Assembly: GCA_905202595.1 (NCBI GenBank)
Contig: CAJKSP010000013.1
Location: 1-51,994, forward strand
DNA: 51,994 nucleotides
Direction of reading: 5' to 3'
From: an uncultured Sutterella sp.
GTDB lineage: Bacteria > Pseudomonadota > Gammaproteobacteria > Burkholderiales > Burkholderiaceae_F
This document shows, one piece after another, positions 32,992 to 42,540 of this stretch; within the stretch, counting starts at the first letter, position 1; every line of letters starts with the position of its first letter. The translations under genes and the position numbers were made by a program. The notes under the pieces are model-generated. The model had not been told where the DNA came from. It searched no databases and was given only the letters and a program-made list of their open reading frames with translations.

Positions 32992-34002
32992 TTAAATAGT
33001 CATCATCGCGCAGCCCGTATCGAGCATGCGGTTCGAGAAGCCCCATTCGTTGTCGTACCAGGCCGTGACCTTCACGAGCTTGCCGCCGGAGACCTTCGTG
33101 AGCGTCGCATCGTAGGTGGAGCTGTGCGGGTCATGGTTGAAGTCGCAGGAAACGAGCGGCTGATCGTTGTAGCCGAGAATGCCCTGGAGCGGACCAGATT
33201 CCGAAGCCGCCTTGAGGATGCGGTTGATTTCTTCAACGGACGTCTCGCGCTTGGCAATGAAGGTGAGGTCCACGAAGCTTACGTTGATCGTCGGCACGCG
33301 AACGGCAAAGCCGTCGAGCAGGCCGTTGAGCTCCGGCAGCACCAGGCCCACGGCAGCCGCGGCGCCCGTCTTCGTCGGGATCATCGACTGCGTGGCGGAG
33401 CGGGCGCGGCGCAGATCCTTGTGATAGACGTCCGTCAGCACCTGGTCGTTCGTGTAGGAGTGAATCGTCGTCATGAGGCCGCGCTCGATGCCGATCGCAT
33501 CCTGAAGCGGCTTCACGAGGGGAGCGAGGCAGTTGGTCGTGCAGGAGGCGTTCGACACGACGGTGTCGGTCGGCTTGAGCACGTTCTGGTTGACGCCGTA
33601 GACGATCGTGGCATCCGCGGGCTTGCCCGGCGCCGAGAGCAGCACCTTCTTGGCGCCCTGATCGATATGCACCTGGCTCTTGTCCTTCGAATTGAAGGCG
33701 CCCGTGCACTCCATCACGAGATCGACGCCGAGATCCTTCCAGGGCAGCTCGCGCGGATCGCGCGTGCCGAAGACGCGCATGCGGTCGCCGTTGACGATCA
33801 TGTAGTCGCCGTCCGTCTCCACGGTGGCGTTGAAGCGGCCGTGCACGGAGTCGTAGCGCAGCAGATGCGCATTGATGTTCACGTCGCCCGGAGAGTTCAC
33901 CGCCACAATTTCAATGTCGTGCTTCTTGCCGTCTTCGTAGTGGGCGCGAAGAACGTTGCGGCCGATGCGGCCGAAGCCGTTGATGGCAACTCGAATGGTC
34001 AT
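32992..34002 (-). CDS. gap: Glyceraldehyde-3-phosphate dehydrogenase, type I
   Basis: A 336-residue GAPDH from the ATG at 34002 (MTIRVAINGFGRIGRN); the frame is open 59 codons further, without homology. The catalytic Cys154 is in SNASCTTNCLAPL, with the partner His in TTIHSYTNDQ; the phosphate site is HKDLRRARSATQSMIPTKTGA. The residue after the second beta strand that normally is Asp in NAD enzymes (xND) is Ser37 here (VNSPGD). Downstream of tkt (gap about 35 bases), and the last GC-rich gene before the acyltransferase island. Confidence 0.96.
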   Translation of the reverse strand: MTIRVAINGFGRIGRNVLRAHYEDGKKHDIEIVAVNSPGDVNINAHLLRYDSVHGRFNATVETDGDYMIVNGDRMRVFGTRDPRELPWKDLGVDLVMECTGAFNSKDKSQVHIDQGAKKVLLSAPGKPADATIVYGVNQNVLKPTDTVVSNASCTTNCLAPLVKPLQDAIGIERGLMTTIHSYTNDQVLTDVYHKDLRRARSATQSMIPTKTGAAAAVGLVLPELNGLLDGFAVRVPTINVSFVDLTFIAKRETSVEEINRILKAASESGPLQGILGYNDQPLVSCDFNHDPHSSTYDATLTKVSGGKLVKVTAWYDNEWGFSNRMLDTGCAMMTI

Positions 34003-34037
34003 TTCTTTTCTGTTCCTAGTTGGGTGACGGGAATGGA

Positions 34038-36047
34038 TTACTTGAGAAGCGCCTCGGCCTTCTGCACGACGTTGTCGACCGTGAAGCCGAACTTCTCCCA
34101 GAGCGCCTTGGCGGGCGCGCTCTCGCCGAACGTGTCGACGCCGAGCACATCGCCCTTGCCGCTGAAGTACTTCCACCACAGATCGGTCTTCGAGGCCTCG
34201 ATGGCGAGAACGGGCGTGCCCGGCGTCAGCACGGACTCGCGGTACTCGCGGCTCTGACGGTCGAAGCGGCTCGTGCAGGGCATGGAGACGACGCGCGCCT
34301 GCACGTTGCGCGCCGTCAGCTCGGCGCGCGCCTGCATGGCGAGGCCGACTTCGGAGCCCGTAGCAAGCAGGATCACCTGCGCTTCGCCGGCGCCGGCAGG
34401 CGCCTCGGCTGCGATGTAGCCGCCCTGCGCAATGGCGTCTGCATCCACTTCGTCGCGGTCAATGAAGGGCACGCTCTGACGCGTGAAGATGAGGCACGAC
34501 GGGCCGTCGCGGCGCTCGATGGCGCTCGCCCAGGCAATGACTGTCTCCACCGTATCGGCCGGACGCCAGACGTCCATGCCCGGAATGAGGCGCAGGGACG
34601 GAATGTGCTCCACCGACTGATGCGTCGGGCCGTCTTCTCCGAGGCCGATCGAATCATGCGTAAAGACATTGATCACGCGCTGCTTCATCAGCGCGGACAT
34701 GCGGAGCGCATTTCTCGAATAGTCCGAGAACGTGAGGAACGTGGCGCCGTAGGGGATGAAGCCGCCGTAGAGCGCAATGCCGTTCAGAATGGCGGACATG
34801 CCGAATTCGCGCACGCCGTAGCTGATGTGGCGCGCATGAAAGTCGCCCGTATTGAGGCTCACGGAGCCGGTCCAGTTCGTGAGGTTCGAGCCCGTCAGGT
34901 CTGCAGAGCCGCCGAGGAGCTCGGGGAGCACCGGCGCAAGCGCGTTGAGGGTCTTCTGGCTCGCCTTGCGGGTCGCCACGGTCTCCGCTGCTTCCTGCGC
35001 GGCAGAGAGCGCATCCATCACCGCATCATCCCAGCCGGCAGGCAGCTCGCCCGCAAGGCGGCGCTTGAGCTCGGCGGCGAGCTCCGGATAGGCCTTTTCA
35101 TAGCCGGCCCACATGGCGTTCCATTCGCCCTCGATGCGGGCGCCTTCCGCGCGGTGATCCCAGGCGTCGTAGACCTCCTGAGGAATGACGAAGGGCGGAT
35201 ACTCCCAGCCGATCGCCTTGCGGGTTTCGGCAATCTCTTCGTCGCCGAGCGCTTCGCCGTGCGCCTTGGCCGTGCCCTGACGGTGGGGCGAGCCCTTGCC
35301 GATCGTCGTCTTGGCAATGATGAGCGTCGGACGGTCGGCGCTCTGCTTGGCTTCGGCGATGGCGCGGTCCATCGCATCGATATCGTGGCCGTCCACAGGG
35401 CCGATCACATTCCAGCCGTAGGCTTCAAAGCGCTTGCGCGTGTCGTCGCGGAACCAGCCGCGCACGTCGCCGTCGATCGAAATGCCGTTGTCGTCGTAGA
35501 TCGCGATGAGCTTGTTGAGCTGCCAGACGCCGGCGAGCGAGCAGACTTCGTGGCTGATGCCCTCCATGAGGCAGCCGTCGCCCAGGAAGACGTACGTGCG
35601 GTTGTCGATGACGGGGAAGCCTTCGCGGTTGAATTCGCAGGCCAAGAGCTTTTCCGCGAGCGCCATGCCGACGCCGTTGGCGATGCCCTGGCCGAGCGGT
35701 CCCGTCGTCGTTTCGACGCCCGGCGTCACATCCACTTCCGGATGGCCGGGGGTCTTGCTGCCGAGCTGGCGGAAGGCCTTGATGTCCTCCAGCGACAGGT
35801 CGTAGCCCGTGAGATGAAGCAGCGCATACTGCAGCATCGAGCCGTGCCCGTTCGAGAGAATGAAGCGATCGCGGCCCAGCCACTTCGGGTCGGCCGGATT
35901 GAAGCGAAGATGACGGGACCAAAGCGCCGTGGCAATGTCGGCCATGCCCATGGGCATGCCGGGGTGGCCCGACTTAGCCTTCTGAACGGCATCCATGGCA
36001 AGCGCGCGAATCGCGTTGGCCATCGTCTGGGGAGAGACGTGAGACAT
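34038..36047 (-). CDS. tkt: Transketolase
   Basis: Thiamine-diphosphate enzyme of the pentose phosphate pathway, 669 residues. Blocks are KSGHPGMPMGMADIATALW, LSNGHGSMLQYALLHLTGYDL, the ThDP motif VFLGDGCLMEGISHEVCSLAG...LIAIYDDNGISIDG, FLTFSDYSRNALRMSALM, VFTHDSIGLGEDGPTHQSVEH and the C-terminal PCTSRFDRQ. First gene of a leftward tkt-gap-(acyltransferase)-pgk unit. A TAGAAT (36124-36129, minus strand) may be its -10 but no -35 is clear. Confidence 0.97.
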   Translation of the reverse strand: MSHVSPQTMANAIRALAMDAVQKAKSGHPGMPMGMADIATALWSRHLRFNPADPKWLGRDRFILSNGHGSMLQYALLHLTGYDLSLEDIKAFRQLGSKTPGHPEVDVTPGVETTTGPLGQGIANGVGMALAEKLLACEFNREGFPVIDNRTYVFLGDGCLMEGISHEVCSLAGVWQLNKLIAIYDDNGISIDGDVRGWFRDDTRKRFEAYGWNVIGPVDGHDIDAMDRAIAEAKQSADRPTLIIAKTTIGKGSPHRQGTAKAHGEALGDEEIAETRKAIGWEYPPFVIPQEVYDAWDHRAEGARIEGEWNAMWAGYEKAYPELAAELKRRLAGELPAGWDDAVMDALSAAQEAAETVATRKASQKTLNALAPVLPELLGGSADLTGSNLTNWTGSVSLNTGDFHARHISYGVREFGMSAILNGIALYGGFIPYGATFLTFSDYSRNALRMSALMKQRVINVFTHDSIGLGEDGPTHQSVEHIPSLRLIPGMDVWRPADTVETVIAWASAIERRDGPSCLIFTRQSVPFIDRDEVDADAIAQGGYIAAEAPAGAGEAQVILLATGSEVGLAMQARAELTARNVQARVVSMPCTSRFDRQSREYRESVLTPGTPVLAIEASKTDLWWKYFSGKGDVLGVDTFGESAPAKALWEKFGFTVDNVVQKAEALLK

Positions 36048-36319
36048 CGAAACTTATCGGAGGGGAAAAATAATGAGAAAAAATAAGGCGCGCGCAGCGC
36101 CTGGCGGCCCTGCGGCTGCGTGCATTCTAATTCAGAGGACCTAACCGCCGCGAGAACTTCCGCGAGCTTCAAGGCCCTAGCGCGCCGCTCGCCGCTGCGC
36201 GCTCAGTCCGAAGCGCCTTGCGTCTGCGTCCCCGCTCCCGCAGAATAGCCGCGGTCCTGCCGCAGCAGAACGCTCGCGGCGCCGCCGGCATCCCTACTTT
36301 TCGCTTTCAGCTTTCCGCC

Positions 36320-37063
36320 ATGTCCGAACCCCGCTTCTTCATTGACGAGCCCGACGACTTCTTCCGCGGCCGCACGCCGCTGCCGCCCCAAGCGGCGAGG
36401 CATGCCGGACGCTCGCTGCGCCTCGCGGCGGGCGAGCGCGTCGCGCTCTTCAACGGCCGAGGCTGCCGCTGGCTCGGCGCCATCGGCTTCTCCGGCAACG
36501 ACGCCTGGGTCGATATTGATGCCTGCGACGAATCGTCCGTTGAGACGCCCGTCCGCATGACGCTTCTGCAGGCGCTTGTCTCGCCCGACAAGACGGAGTG
36601 GATCGTGGAGAAGGCCGTGGAGGCGGGCGTCGCCCGCATCGTGCTCGCGCCGGCATCCCGCTCCGTGACGAAGCTTTCGGGCGACCGGCTTCAAAAGCGG
36701 CTGAGCCGCCTCAAGGACATTGCCGTCTCCGCCGCAGAGCAGTGCGGACGCAATGTCGTGCCGCCCATCGAGGCCGCGGGCAGGCTGGAAGACGCCTTCC
36801 GCAGCATTGAGGCCGACCTGCACCTCATGCTGGCTCCGGGCGCCTCCGGCGGCGCCGACCTCTCGCGGCTGCGCCCGGGACTCGCTTCCGCCGCCTTCGC
36901 CGTCGGACCGGAAGGCGGCTTCTCGCCCGAAGAGATTGCACAGGCGGAAGCGCTCGGCTGGACGCCGGCGCTGCTCGGGCCGCGCGTCTTCCGAACGGAA
37001 ACGGCCGGGCTCGCCGCCGCCGTCTGGATCAATGCGCTCGCAGGCGACTTGCCGCGCCCCTGA
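36320..37063 (+). CDS. rsmE: 16S rRNA m3U1498 methyltransferase RsmE
   Basis: SPOUT methyltransferase that N3-methylates U1498 of 16S rRNA. It is 247 residues from the ATG at 36320 (MSEPRFFIDEPDDFFRG). A PUA-like N-terminal domain precedes the knotted SAM-binding core, with IVLAPASRSVTK, AAEQCGRNVVPPI, the knot motif FAVGPEGGFSPEEIAQAEALGW and LGPRVFRTETAGLAA. Divergent from tkt and convergent with the transglycosylase gene, only four bases apart. The 272-base tkt-rsmE gap shows no other gene. Confidence 0.94.
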   Translation: MSEPRFFIDEPDDFFRGRTPLPPQAARHAGRSLRLAAGERVALFNGRGCRWLGAIGFSGNDAWVDIDACDESSVETPVRMTLLQALVSPDKTEWIVEKAVEAGVARIVLAPASRSVTKLSGDRLQKRLSRLKDIAVSAAEQCGRNVVPPIEAAGRLEDAFRSIEADLHLMLAPGASGGADLSRLRPGLASAAFAVGPEGGFSPEEIAQAEALGWTPALLGPRVFRTETAGLAAAVWINALAGDLPRP

Positions 37064-37067
37064 CGCT

Positions 37068-38135
37068 TCAGTTCTGCGCTGAAAGCGACGCCGGATGCAC
37101 GCCGCTCCTTGGCGAAGCCTTGGCATCCTCGGCCATCTGAACATCGCGAAGCGGCTTCACGCCTCGCGAAGCGGCGGCTGCCGCCGTCTTCGCATCAGCG
37201 CCGTCCCGCTTGTCGAGCGCCACTTCGACCACCTTCGTCCACTGCGAATAGTCGAGATGCTTGGCGCTTGCGGCCTTCTTGTAGCCCGGACCGCTTGCGC
37301 TCTTTCGCGAGAGCGCTACGGCCGCATCCGAATCGCCCGAAGCGGCGACTTCAAGACGGCTCCGCTCGCGGAGCACCTTTGCGCTGTAGCCTCGGTCCGT
37401 CTTGTGGTTGGCAGCGCCGCAGTACCACTTGAGCGCCTTGCTGACGCTGCCGGTGCGCTTGACGAGCGACTTAAGAATCGTCGTGCCGACGACCATGTTC
37501 GCATAGGGCTCGAAGGCGGCCTTGCGTCCGCCGAAGGCCTCGAACTTCTCTTTATGCACGCGGGTCATCACCTGCATGAGGCCCTCGGCGCCGACAGCGC
37601 TCTTCGCCTTCGGATTGAAGCTCGACTCCGTGCCCGCCACCGCGAGAATCAGGAGCGGATCGACATTGAATCCCGCACCGATTTCAAGCGCCCACACGGT
37701 CAGTTGCTGCGCGTCGGCAAGCGGCACGCGGAATGCGCGGCTGATATAGGCAGCCACCTCTGCGCCGGAGAGGCCCAGCGAAGCCGCCTGGCCGTCTACC
37801 GCCCCCTTGCCCGAATGCTCAGCCGGCTGCGCCTCCCAGCTCGACACAAGCGAAGCAGCGAGATCGAGATCGTTCTGAGTGCTTTCGACCGTCGCCTCGA
37901 CGGCCTCCTCAATGGAAGCAAGATCCTCTGTCTGTTCCTGAGGCCCAGGCGGCGACGTCAGCATGGCGATGAATCCGGCCGCACAGACGCCCGCCGCGCT
38001 GAGAAGCAGCGCAGCCGCACGGCGCCGCTTCGCTGCAGATGCTGCCGCCGCAAGCGCCGAACGCTCCGCCGGCGAGCGAAGCGACAGGGGCACGCGAAGC
38101 GCAGCGCCTCGTGAAGGGGCAGGATTTCGTTTCAT
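37068..38135 (-). CDS. Lytic transglycosylase (SLT domain), membrane-anchored
   Basis: A 355-residue murein lytic transglycosylase. A basic N-terminus, then one membrane segment (about 38-60, AAALLLSAAGVCAAGFIAML), places the rest in the periplasm. The SLT domain has AVAGTESSFNPKAKSAVGAEGLMQVM with catalytic Glu170, then NMVVGTTILKSLVKRTG and ALKWYCGA. The tail is Ala/Lys-rich. The start at the ATG 38135 is chosen over an upstream TTG at 38144. The peptidoglycan role is from the family; the exact class is not determined. Confidence 0.88.
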   Translation of the reverse strand: MKRNPAPSRGAALRVPLSLRSPAERSALAAAASAAKRRRAAALLLSAAGVCAAGFIAMLTSPPGPQEQTEDLASIEEAVEATVESTQNDLDLAASLVSSWEAQPAEHSGKGAVDGQAASLGLSGAEVAAYISRAFRVPLADAQQLTVWALEIGAGFNVDPLLILAVAGTESSFNPKAKSAVGAEGLMQVMTRVHKEKFEAFGGRKAAFEPYANMVVGTTILKSLVKRTGSVSKALKWYCGAANHKTDRGYSAKVLRERSRLEVAASGDSDAAVALSRKSASGPGYKKAASAKHLDYSQWTKVVEVALDKRDGADAKTAAAAASRGVKPLRDVQMAEDAKASPRSGVHPASLSAQN

Positions 38136-38453
38136 ACGATGCAATAGATATTCAAGAAAAAAGAACGCTCAACAGATCGCAGCGCAGACGCGAACAGCCT
38201 CTAGTCCTGCCGCGCCGCGACCGAGATTCTTCTGCGGTCTTTCGATCTAAAAACGAGCCTAACAGATTGGCAAAAGGGCTGATTGTACCCAATTCATTGA
38301 AATTCGTGAAAAGCCTATGCCGCATCAGACTTGCGCGCTATTTCCTCTCGGCTTGCCGGACGGCAAGTCTGCCCTCAGGACGCTTTGCTACAGTTCACCC
38401 ATTCGCCTGCCCGAGCGCTCGGCAGGCAGCAGTCTTTCAGGAGGCGATCCACC
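38136..38453. other. Gene-free region between the transglycosylase and KTSC genes
   Basis: 318 bases holding divergent upstream regions. The middle part (about 38240-38330) is AT-richer than its flanks. Two short palindromes are seen: CTTGCCG-GA-CGGCAAG (near 38352) and CTGCCCGAGCGCTCGGCAG (near 38407). A TACAGT near 38389 may be a -10 for the KTSC gene. No clear RNA gene. Confidence 0.4.
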
Positions 38454-38741
38454 ATGAAGCGCAGGCCCATTCATCGCGGCGGCATTCTTTCGGCGGGCTA
38501 TGACCCGAGCCGCCGCTATCTGGACGTGGAGTTCGACACGCACCGCGTGCTCCGCTGCGAGGGCATCGGCCCGGAAGCCGCTGAGCGCTTCCTCGCCTCG
38601 TCGTCGCCCTACGGCTACTGGAAGGATGAGATCGAAGACGCCTACACGATCCGAGAGATCTCAGAAAAGGAAAGCGCGGCCGAAGAGCCCCTGAAAAAGA
38701 AGGGCATTGACGAGCTCAAGCGCCTTTTCGGCGATGCGTAG
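38454..38741 (+). CDS. KTSC-domain small protein
   Basis: A 95-residue protein. Residues 8-70 match the KTSC pattern of alternating strands (ILSAGYDPSRRYLDVEFDTHRVLRCEGI, then AAERFLASSSPYGYWKDEIEDAYTIREI). A strongly charged Lys/Glu tail follows. A perfect AGGAGG ribosome site precedes the ATG. KTSC domains are found alone or fused to nucleases and other enzymes, and no activity is established. It is monocistronic and convergent with mgtE. Confidence 0.8.
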   Translation: MKRRPIHRGGILSAGYDPSRRYLDVEFDTHRVLRCEGIGPEAAERFLASSSPYGYWKDEIEDAYTIREISEKESAAEEPLKKKGIDELKRLFGDA

Positions 38742-38762
38742 CCGGCTGCAGCGTCTGTCTCG

Positions 38763-40301
38763 CTAGGCGCTGAAGAAGAAGGTGGCGAGTCCGAGGAAGA
38801 TCAGGAAGCCGCCCGAGTCGGTCGAAAACGTGAGCAGCACCGAGCCGCCCATGGCAGGATCGCGCCCGAGCTTCTTGAGGATGAGCGGCACGGCCAGGCC
38901 CACCACAGCACCCATCAGCATGTTGAGGCACATGGCGAGCATCATCACGAAGCCCAGCAGCTTGCCTTCGGGCGTATCCCAATAAAGCCCCCAGGCCAAG
39001 AGCCCGGCGATGACGCCCCACAACAGGCCGTTCACAAGCGCGACGCCGATTTCTCGGCGCCAGATGTCTGCGGAATTGGAAATCGTCACCTGACCCATGG
39101 CAATGGAGCGCACGAGAAGCGTGAGCGTCTGATTGCCGGAATTGCCGGCCATGCCGGCCACAATCGGCATCAGCGCCGCGAGCGCCACGACGCGCTCGAT
39201 CGTGCCGTCGAAGGCGGAGATGACGCGAGAGGCGAAGAAGGCCGTGCAAAGATTGACGCCCAGCCACAGCCAGCGGCTCTTCGCCGACTCCCAAACGCTG
39301 CCGAACAAGTCCTGCTCGTCATCCAAGCCGACGGCGCCGTACGCATCCTCCTCGCTCTCTTCGCGGATCACGTCGACGATTTCATTGACCGTCAGGCGGC
39401 CGACGAGGCGGCCCGCCTCGTCGACGACCGCTGCGCTCACCAGGTCGTAGCGCTCGAATGCCTGAGCCGCTTCGCTCGCATCGTCGAGCGGATTGAGCGT
39501 GAGGCTGTCCGCCTGCATGATGAGGCGGACCTGCTTGGAGGGGTCGCTCGTCAGGATCTGCGACACGGCAAGCGTTCCCTTGAGGATGCCCCGACGGTCC
39601 ACGACGAACACCTGGTCCATATGATCCGGCAGCTGGCGGAAGCGACGCAGGTACCGCAGCACCATGTCGATCGTCACTTCCTCGCGGATGGACACCATGT
39701 CGAAGTCCATGCGCGCGCCGACGCTCTCCTCCGGATACGACATGGCCGCGCGCAGCTGCGCGCGCTCTTCGTGCGTGAGGCCTTCCTGGACCTCCGCCAT
39801 GACGTCGGGCGGCAGGTCGTCGACGAGGTCGGCGATCTGGTCGGTGTCGAGCGTCTCGACCGCATCGACCAGCTCGTCGCGATTCATCGCGTCGATCAGG
39901 GTCTGTCGGACGCCCTCATTGACTTCAAGAAGAATGTCGCCGTCGGAATCGCTTCGAACCTGATTCCAAACGGCAAGGCGCTCGTCGAGCGGCAGCGCTT
40001 CAAGCACCCAGGCGACGTCGGCCGGATGGAGGGGCTCGAGCACTTCGCGCAGCTCGTAGGCCGCCGCCGGCGTAATCGGCTGCGCATCGCCCGCCTTGTC
40101 CGAAGACGCGAGCGGGAATTCGCGCGTGCGCTTCTCGTCTTCTTCGAAGATCTGCTGCACGCGCGCCAGCGCGCGGCTCGCCTCGTCGGAGTCGAGCGTG
40201 ACGGGCGAATCGTCTTCCTCATCTTCCGGGAGCGCCTCGCCTTCAGCCGGCGTCAGGCGATCGCGGCGCTTTTCTTCGTCGTCCGTCAAGCTCTTAGGCA
40301 T
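38763..40301 (-). CDS. mgtE: Magnesium transporter MgtE
   Basis: A 512-residue MgtE channel. The cytoplasmic N domain (about 75-190, LHPADVAWVLEALPLDERLAVW and the DQIADLVDDLPPDV repeat) is followed by two CBS domains (about 195-315). The C-terminal five-segment pore includes PIVAGMAGNSGNQTLTLLVRSIAMGQV and the final FSTDSGGFLIFLGLATFFF, with conserved pore Asp. Last gene of the leftward mpl-esterase-RNB-mgtE run, 153 bases after the RNB gene. No M-box riboswitch is evident in that gap. Confidence 0.95.
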   Translation of the reverse strand: MPKSLTDDEEKRRDRLTPAEGEALPEDEEDDSPVTLDSDEASRALARVQQIFEEDEKRTREFPLASSDKAGDAQPITPAAAYELREVLEPLHPADVAWVLEALPLDERLAVWNQVRSDSDGDILLEVNEGVRQTLIDAMNRDELVDAVETLDTDQIADLVDDLPPDVMAEVQEGLTHEERAQLRAAMSYPEESVGARMDFDMVSIREEVTIDMVLRYLRRFRQLPDHMDQVFVVDRRGILKGTLAVSQILTSDPSKQVRLIMQADSLTLNPLDDASEAAQAFERYDLVSAAVVDEAGRLVGRLTVNEIVDVIREESEEDAYGAVGLDDEQDLFGSVWESAKSRWLWLGVNLCTAFFASRVISAFDGTIERVVALAALMPIVAGMAGNSGNQTLTLLVRSIAMGQVTISNSADIWRREIGVALVNGLLWGVIAGLLAWGLYWDTPEGKLLGFVMMLAMCLNMLMGAVVGLAVPLILKKLGRDPAMGGSVLLTFSTDSGGFLIFLGLATFFFSA

Positions 40302-40454
40302 GGAAGTCGCTCCGCCCGGAGGGCCTGTAGAGGGAAGGCCCGACTACCCGTGAATGATGCGCCGCGAAGCCCCTGCTTCGCGGCTGCCGAGAGGCTACCA
40401 CAACGTCCGCCGGCGCGGCGCGCGAGCGCGCCGGCCTTTGGTCGAGAGCCTGCG

Positions 40455-42470
40455 TCAGCGCCCGGCGTCCTGCGCCGGCGAGCCGGCTTCGCCGTCTTCG
40501 GCCGCCTCGGCAGGCGAAGCCGGCTGCTTTTCGCCGTCGTCCCCGGCAGCCTCGGCCGCGTCGTCGAGCGCTTCATCGACCGCGACGTCCACCGCGTCGT
40601 CAAGAATCTTTTCGAGCTTCGCATCCATGATGAGATCCACCAGGTCGCAGCCGAGGATCTTCAAACGGACCTTGCGGCCGCGCTCGAGATCCTCCGGCAG
40701 ACCCGGCACGCGCTGCATGAAGGGAAGCCGGTCGATTCTCACCAGATCGCCCTTGACGACAATCGCTTCAATCTCCTTCAGGCCTTCCTGCAGGATCCAG
40801 CGCAGCGACCAGTAGCGCTCCATGCGCGTCTGGAAGTCGCCGTAGAGCGAGTAGATGTTTTCGAACTGGCTCACGATCGCAAAGAGATCGACGTCGTTCT
40901 TGGCATACGCCGGCGGCTCGCCCTTGAGCGTGGCGAGGATCTGGCGCTGATTCACCATGTCGACATAGCGGCGCAGGGGCGACGTGCTCCAGGCGTAGCG
41001 CTCGACGCCGAGCCCGTCGTGCGGCCCCGGCGAGGTGCTCATGCGCACGCGGCCCATGCGCTGCGAGCGGTAGATGCCGGGCGTGCCGTGCTCCTCGAGC
41101 CAGAGGCCCCAGGTGCTGTTCGCAAAGATCATGAGCTCGGCCACGAGCAGGTCGAGCGGCTCGCCGCGGCGGCGGCCGCGAACCTCAATCTGAGCGTCCT
41201 CGCCCTCGCCCGAGAGCACGAAGTACCAGTCGACGCGCCCGACGGGTTCCGGCCGGCCGCGGACCTCCTCGCGCTTCTTCTGCAGAGCCTTCGCAAAGCG
41301 CCAGAGCCAGGCGATGTCGTCGGCGAAGGGCACGTCGAGCGTGCCGCTCTCAATGGCCTCTTCCGTCACCAGCGCATCGATCTTGTCGTAGCGCAGATTC
41401 TGCTTCACCGCCACGCGCTCGAGGCGCGTCTCCGTCGATTCGACGGCAAAGGTGTCGTCCTTCACCGTGATGTAGAGCGAGAGGCAGGGCACGGCGCGGC
41501 CCTCGTCGAGCGAGAAGGCCTTCACCCAGTTCTCCGGCAGCATCGTCGTCTTGAGTCCCGGCGCATAGACCGTGCTCATGCGGGCGCGCGCCACGGCATC
41601 CAGGGGCGAGTCGCGAAGAATCCCGAGAGCCGGCGCGGCAATATGCACGCCCACGCGGGTGCGGCCGTCAGGCAGATGCTCGACGCTGCCCGCATCGTCG
41701 ATTTCCGTCGTTTCCGAATCGTCGATTGAAAAGGCATTGACGTCGGCAAGAGGAATGGCATCCCAGCCTTCGCTCGACGGCGCCGGCAGCCCGTCGGGAA
41801 AGCCGCGTCCCTTGGGGAAGTTCTGCGCGTAGAAGCTGTTGACGTGCCACTGCCACGGCGAGCGGAAGGCGCCGAGCGCGAGCAGCAGCCTGAGCGGCGT
41901 CTGACGCGTCTCCGCCGCCGCATCCGAGAGCGCCTTCCATTCAATGCCGTTCTTGTCGGGCGAGAGCAGCAGCGTCATCGCCTGCGCGCGGATCGGCTCG
42001 GGCAGCTCACCCGCCGTCATCTGCGCCGTCCATTCGCGGCGCTGCTCCTCCTGACGCTTCTTGCGCTCGAGCGCTTCAAGCGCCTTCTGGAGGATGTCGG
42101 CCGGCGCCTTCTTGTAGCGGCCGCGGCCCTTTCGATAGAAGTAGACCGGATTGCCGTGCAGCGCCATCAGAAGCGCCGCCTTCTGCGTCGGCATCGCCGC
42201 GCCGCCCCAGTAGTCGGCGGCCAGGTCCTCAAAGCCGAATTCCTCCTCGGGGCTCACCTCCCAAAGGAAGCCCGGATCGAGTTCGGCCGCCTCTTCGCCC
42301 GCACGGGCGAGCAGTTCGGCGGGGCTCGGCGACTCAAAGGAGAAGAAGACATGCGAGGCCTTGATCTTCGTGCGGCGTCCCGTCGGGAGCTCGACCTGGC
42401 TGGCGTTGCCCGCCTGAGAAAGCACGGCACCCGCCTTGAAGGCGCCGTCCTCTTCGAAAAAGAGATTCAT
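40455..42470 (-). CDS. RNase II-family exoribonuclease (RNB domain)
   Basis: A 671-residue protein from the ATG at 42470 (MNLFFEEDGAFKAG). The RNB catalytic core begins FSIDDSETTEIDDAGSVEHLPDGRTRVGVHIAAP with four metal-binding aspartates (250, 251, 258, 259), and continues through YAPGLKTTMLPE, RMGRVRMSTSPGPHDGLGVERYAWSTSPLRRYVDMVNQRQI. The N-terminal part has only a short RNA-binding-like module. It resembles the RNB proteins found beside mpl in Burkholderiales rather than RNase R. The last about 45 residues are acidic and Ala/Glu-rich. Probably hydrolyses RNA 3' to 5'. Confidence 0.9.
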   Translation of the reverse strand: MNLFFEEDGAFKAGAVLSQAGNASQVELPTGRRTKIKASHVFFSFESPSPAELLARAGEEAAELDPGFLWEVSPEEEFGFEDLAADYWGGAAMPTQKAALLMALHGNPVYFYRKGRGRYKKAPADILQKALEALERKKRQEEQRREWTAQMTAGELPEPIRAQAMTLLLSPDKNGIEWKALSDAAAETRQTPLRLLLALGAFRSPWQWHVNSFYAQNFPKGRGFPDGLPAPSSEGWDAIPLADVNAFSIDDSETTEIDDAGSVEHLPDGRTRVGVHIAAPALGILRDSPLDAVARARMSTVYAPGLKTTMLPENWVKAFSLDEGRAVPCLSLYITVKDDTFAVESTETRLERVAVKQNLRYDKIDALVTEEAIESGTLDVPFADDIAWLWRFAKALQKKREEVRGRPEPVGRVDWYFVLSGEGEDAQIEVRGRRRGEPLDLLVAELMIFANSTWGLWLEEHGTPGIYRSQRMGRVRMSTSPGPHDGLGVERYAWSTSPLRRYVDMVNQRQILATLKGEPPAYAKNDVDLFAIVSQFENIYSLYGDFQTRMERYWSLRWILQEGLKEIEAIVVKGDLVRIDRLPFMQRVPGLPEDLERGRKVRLKILGCDLVDLIMDAKLEKILDDAVDVAVDEALDDAAEAAGDDGEKQPASPAEAAEDGEAGSPAQDAGR

Positions 42471-42540
42471 TGTGAAAGCGCGCGCCGCGGCAGCGCAGCC
42501 GCAGCTGGAAATGAAGAAATCGGTTGGTGGGAAAGGTCCG

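Noticed and set aside
34020..36086. A 688-codon plus-strand open frame opposite tkt
   Set aside because: Antisense shadow of transketolase, with low-complexity Arg/Ala/Glu composition.
39621..41729. A 702-codon plus-strand open frame across mgtE and the RNB gene
   Set aside because: It runs across two clearly coding genes and the spacer between them, with no domain; it is a codon-bias artefact.
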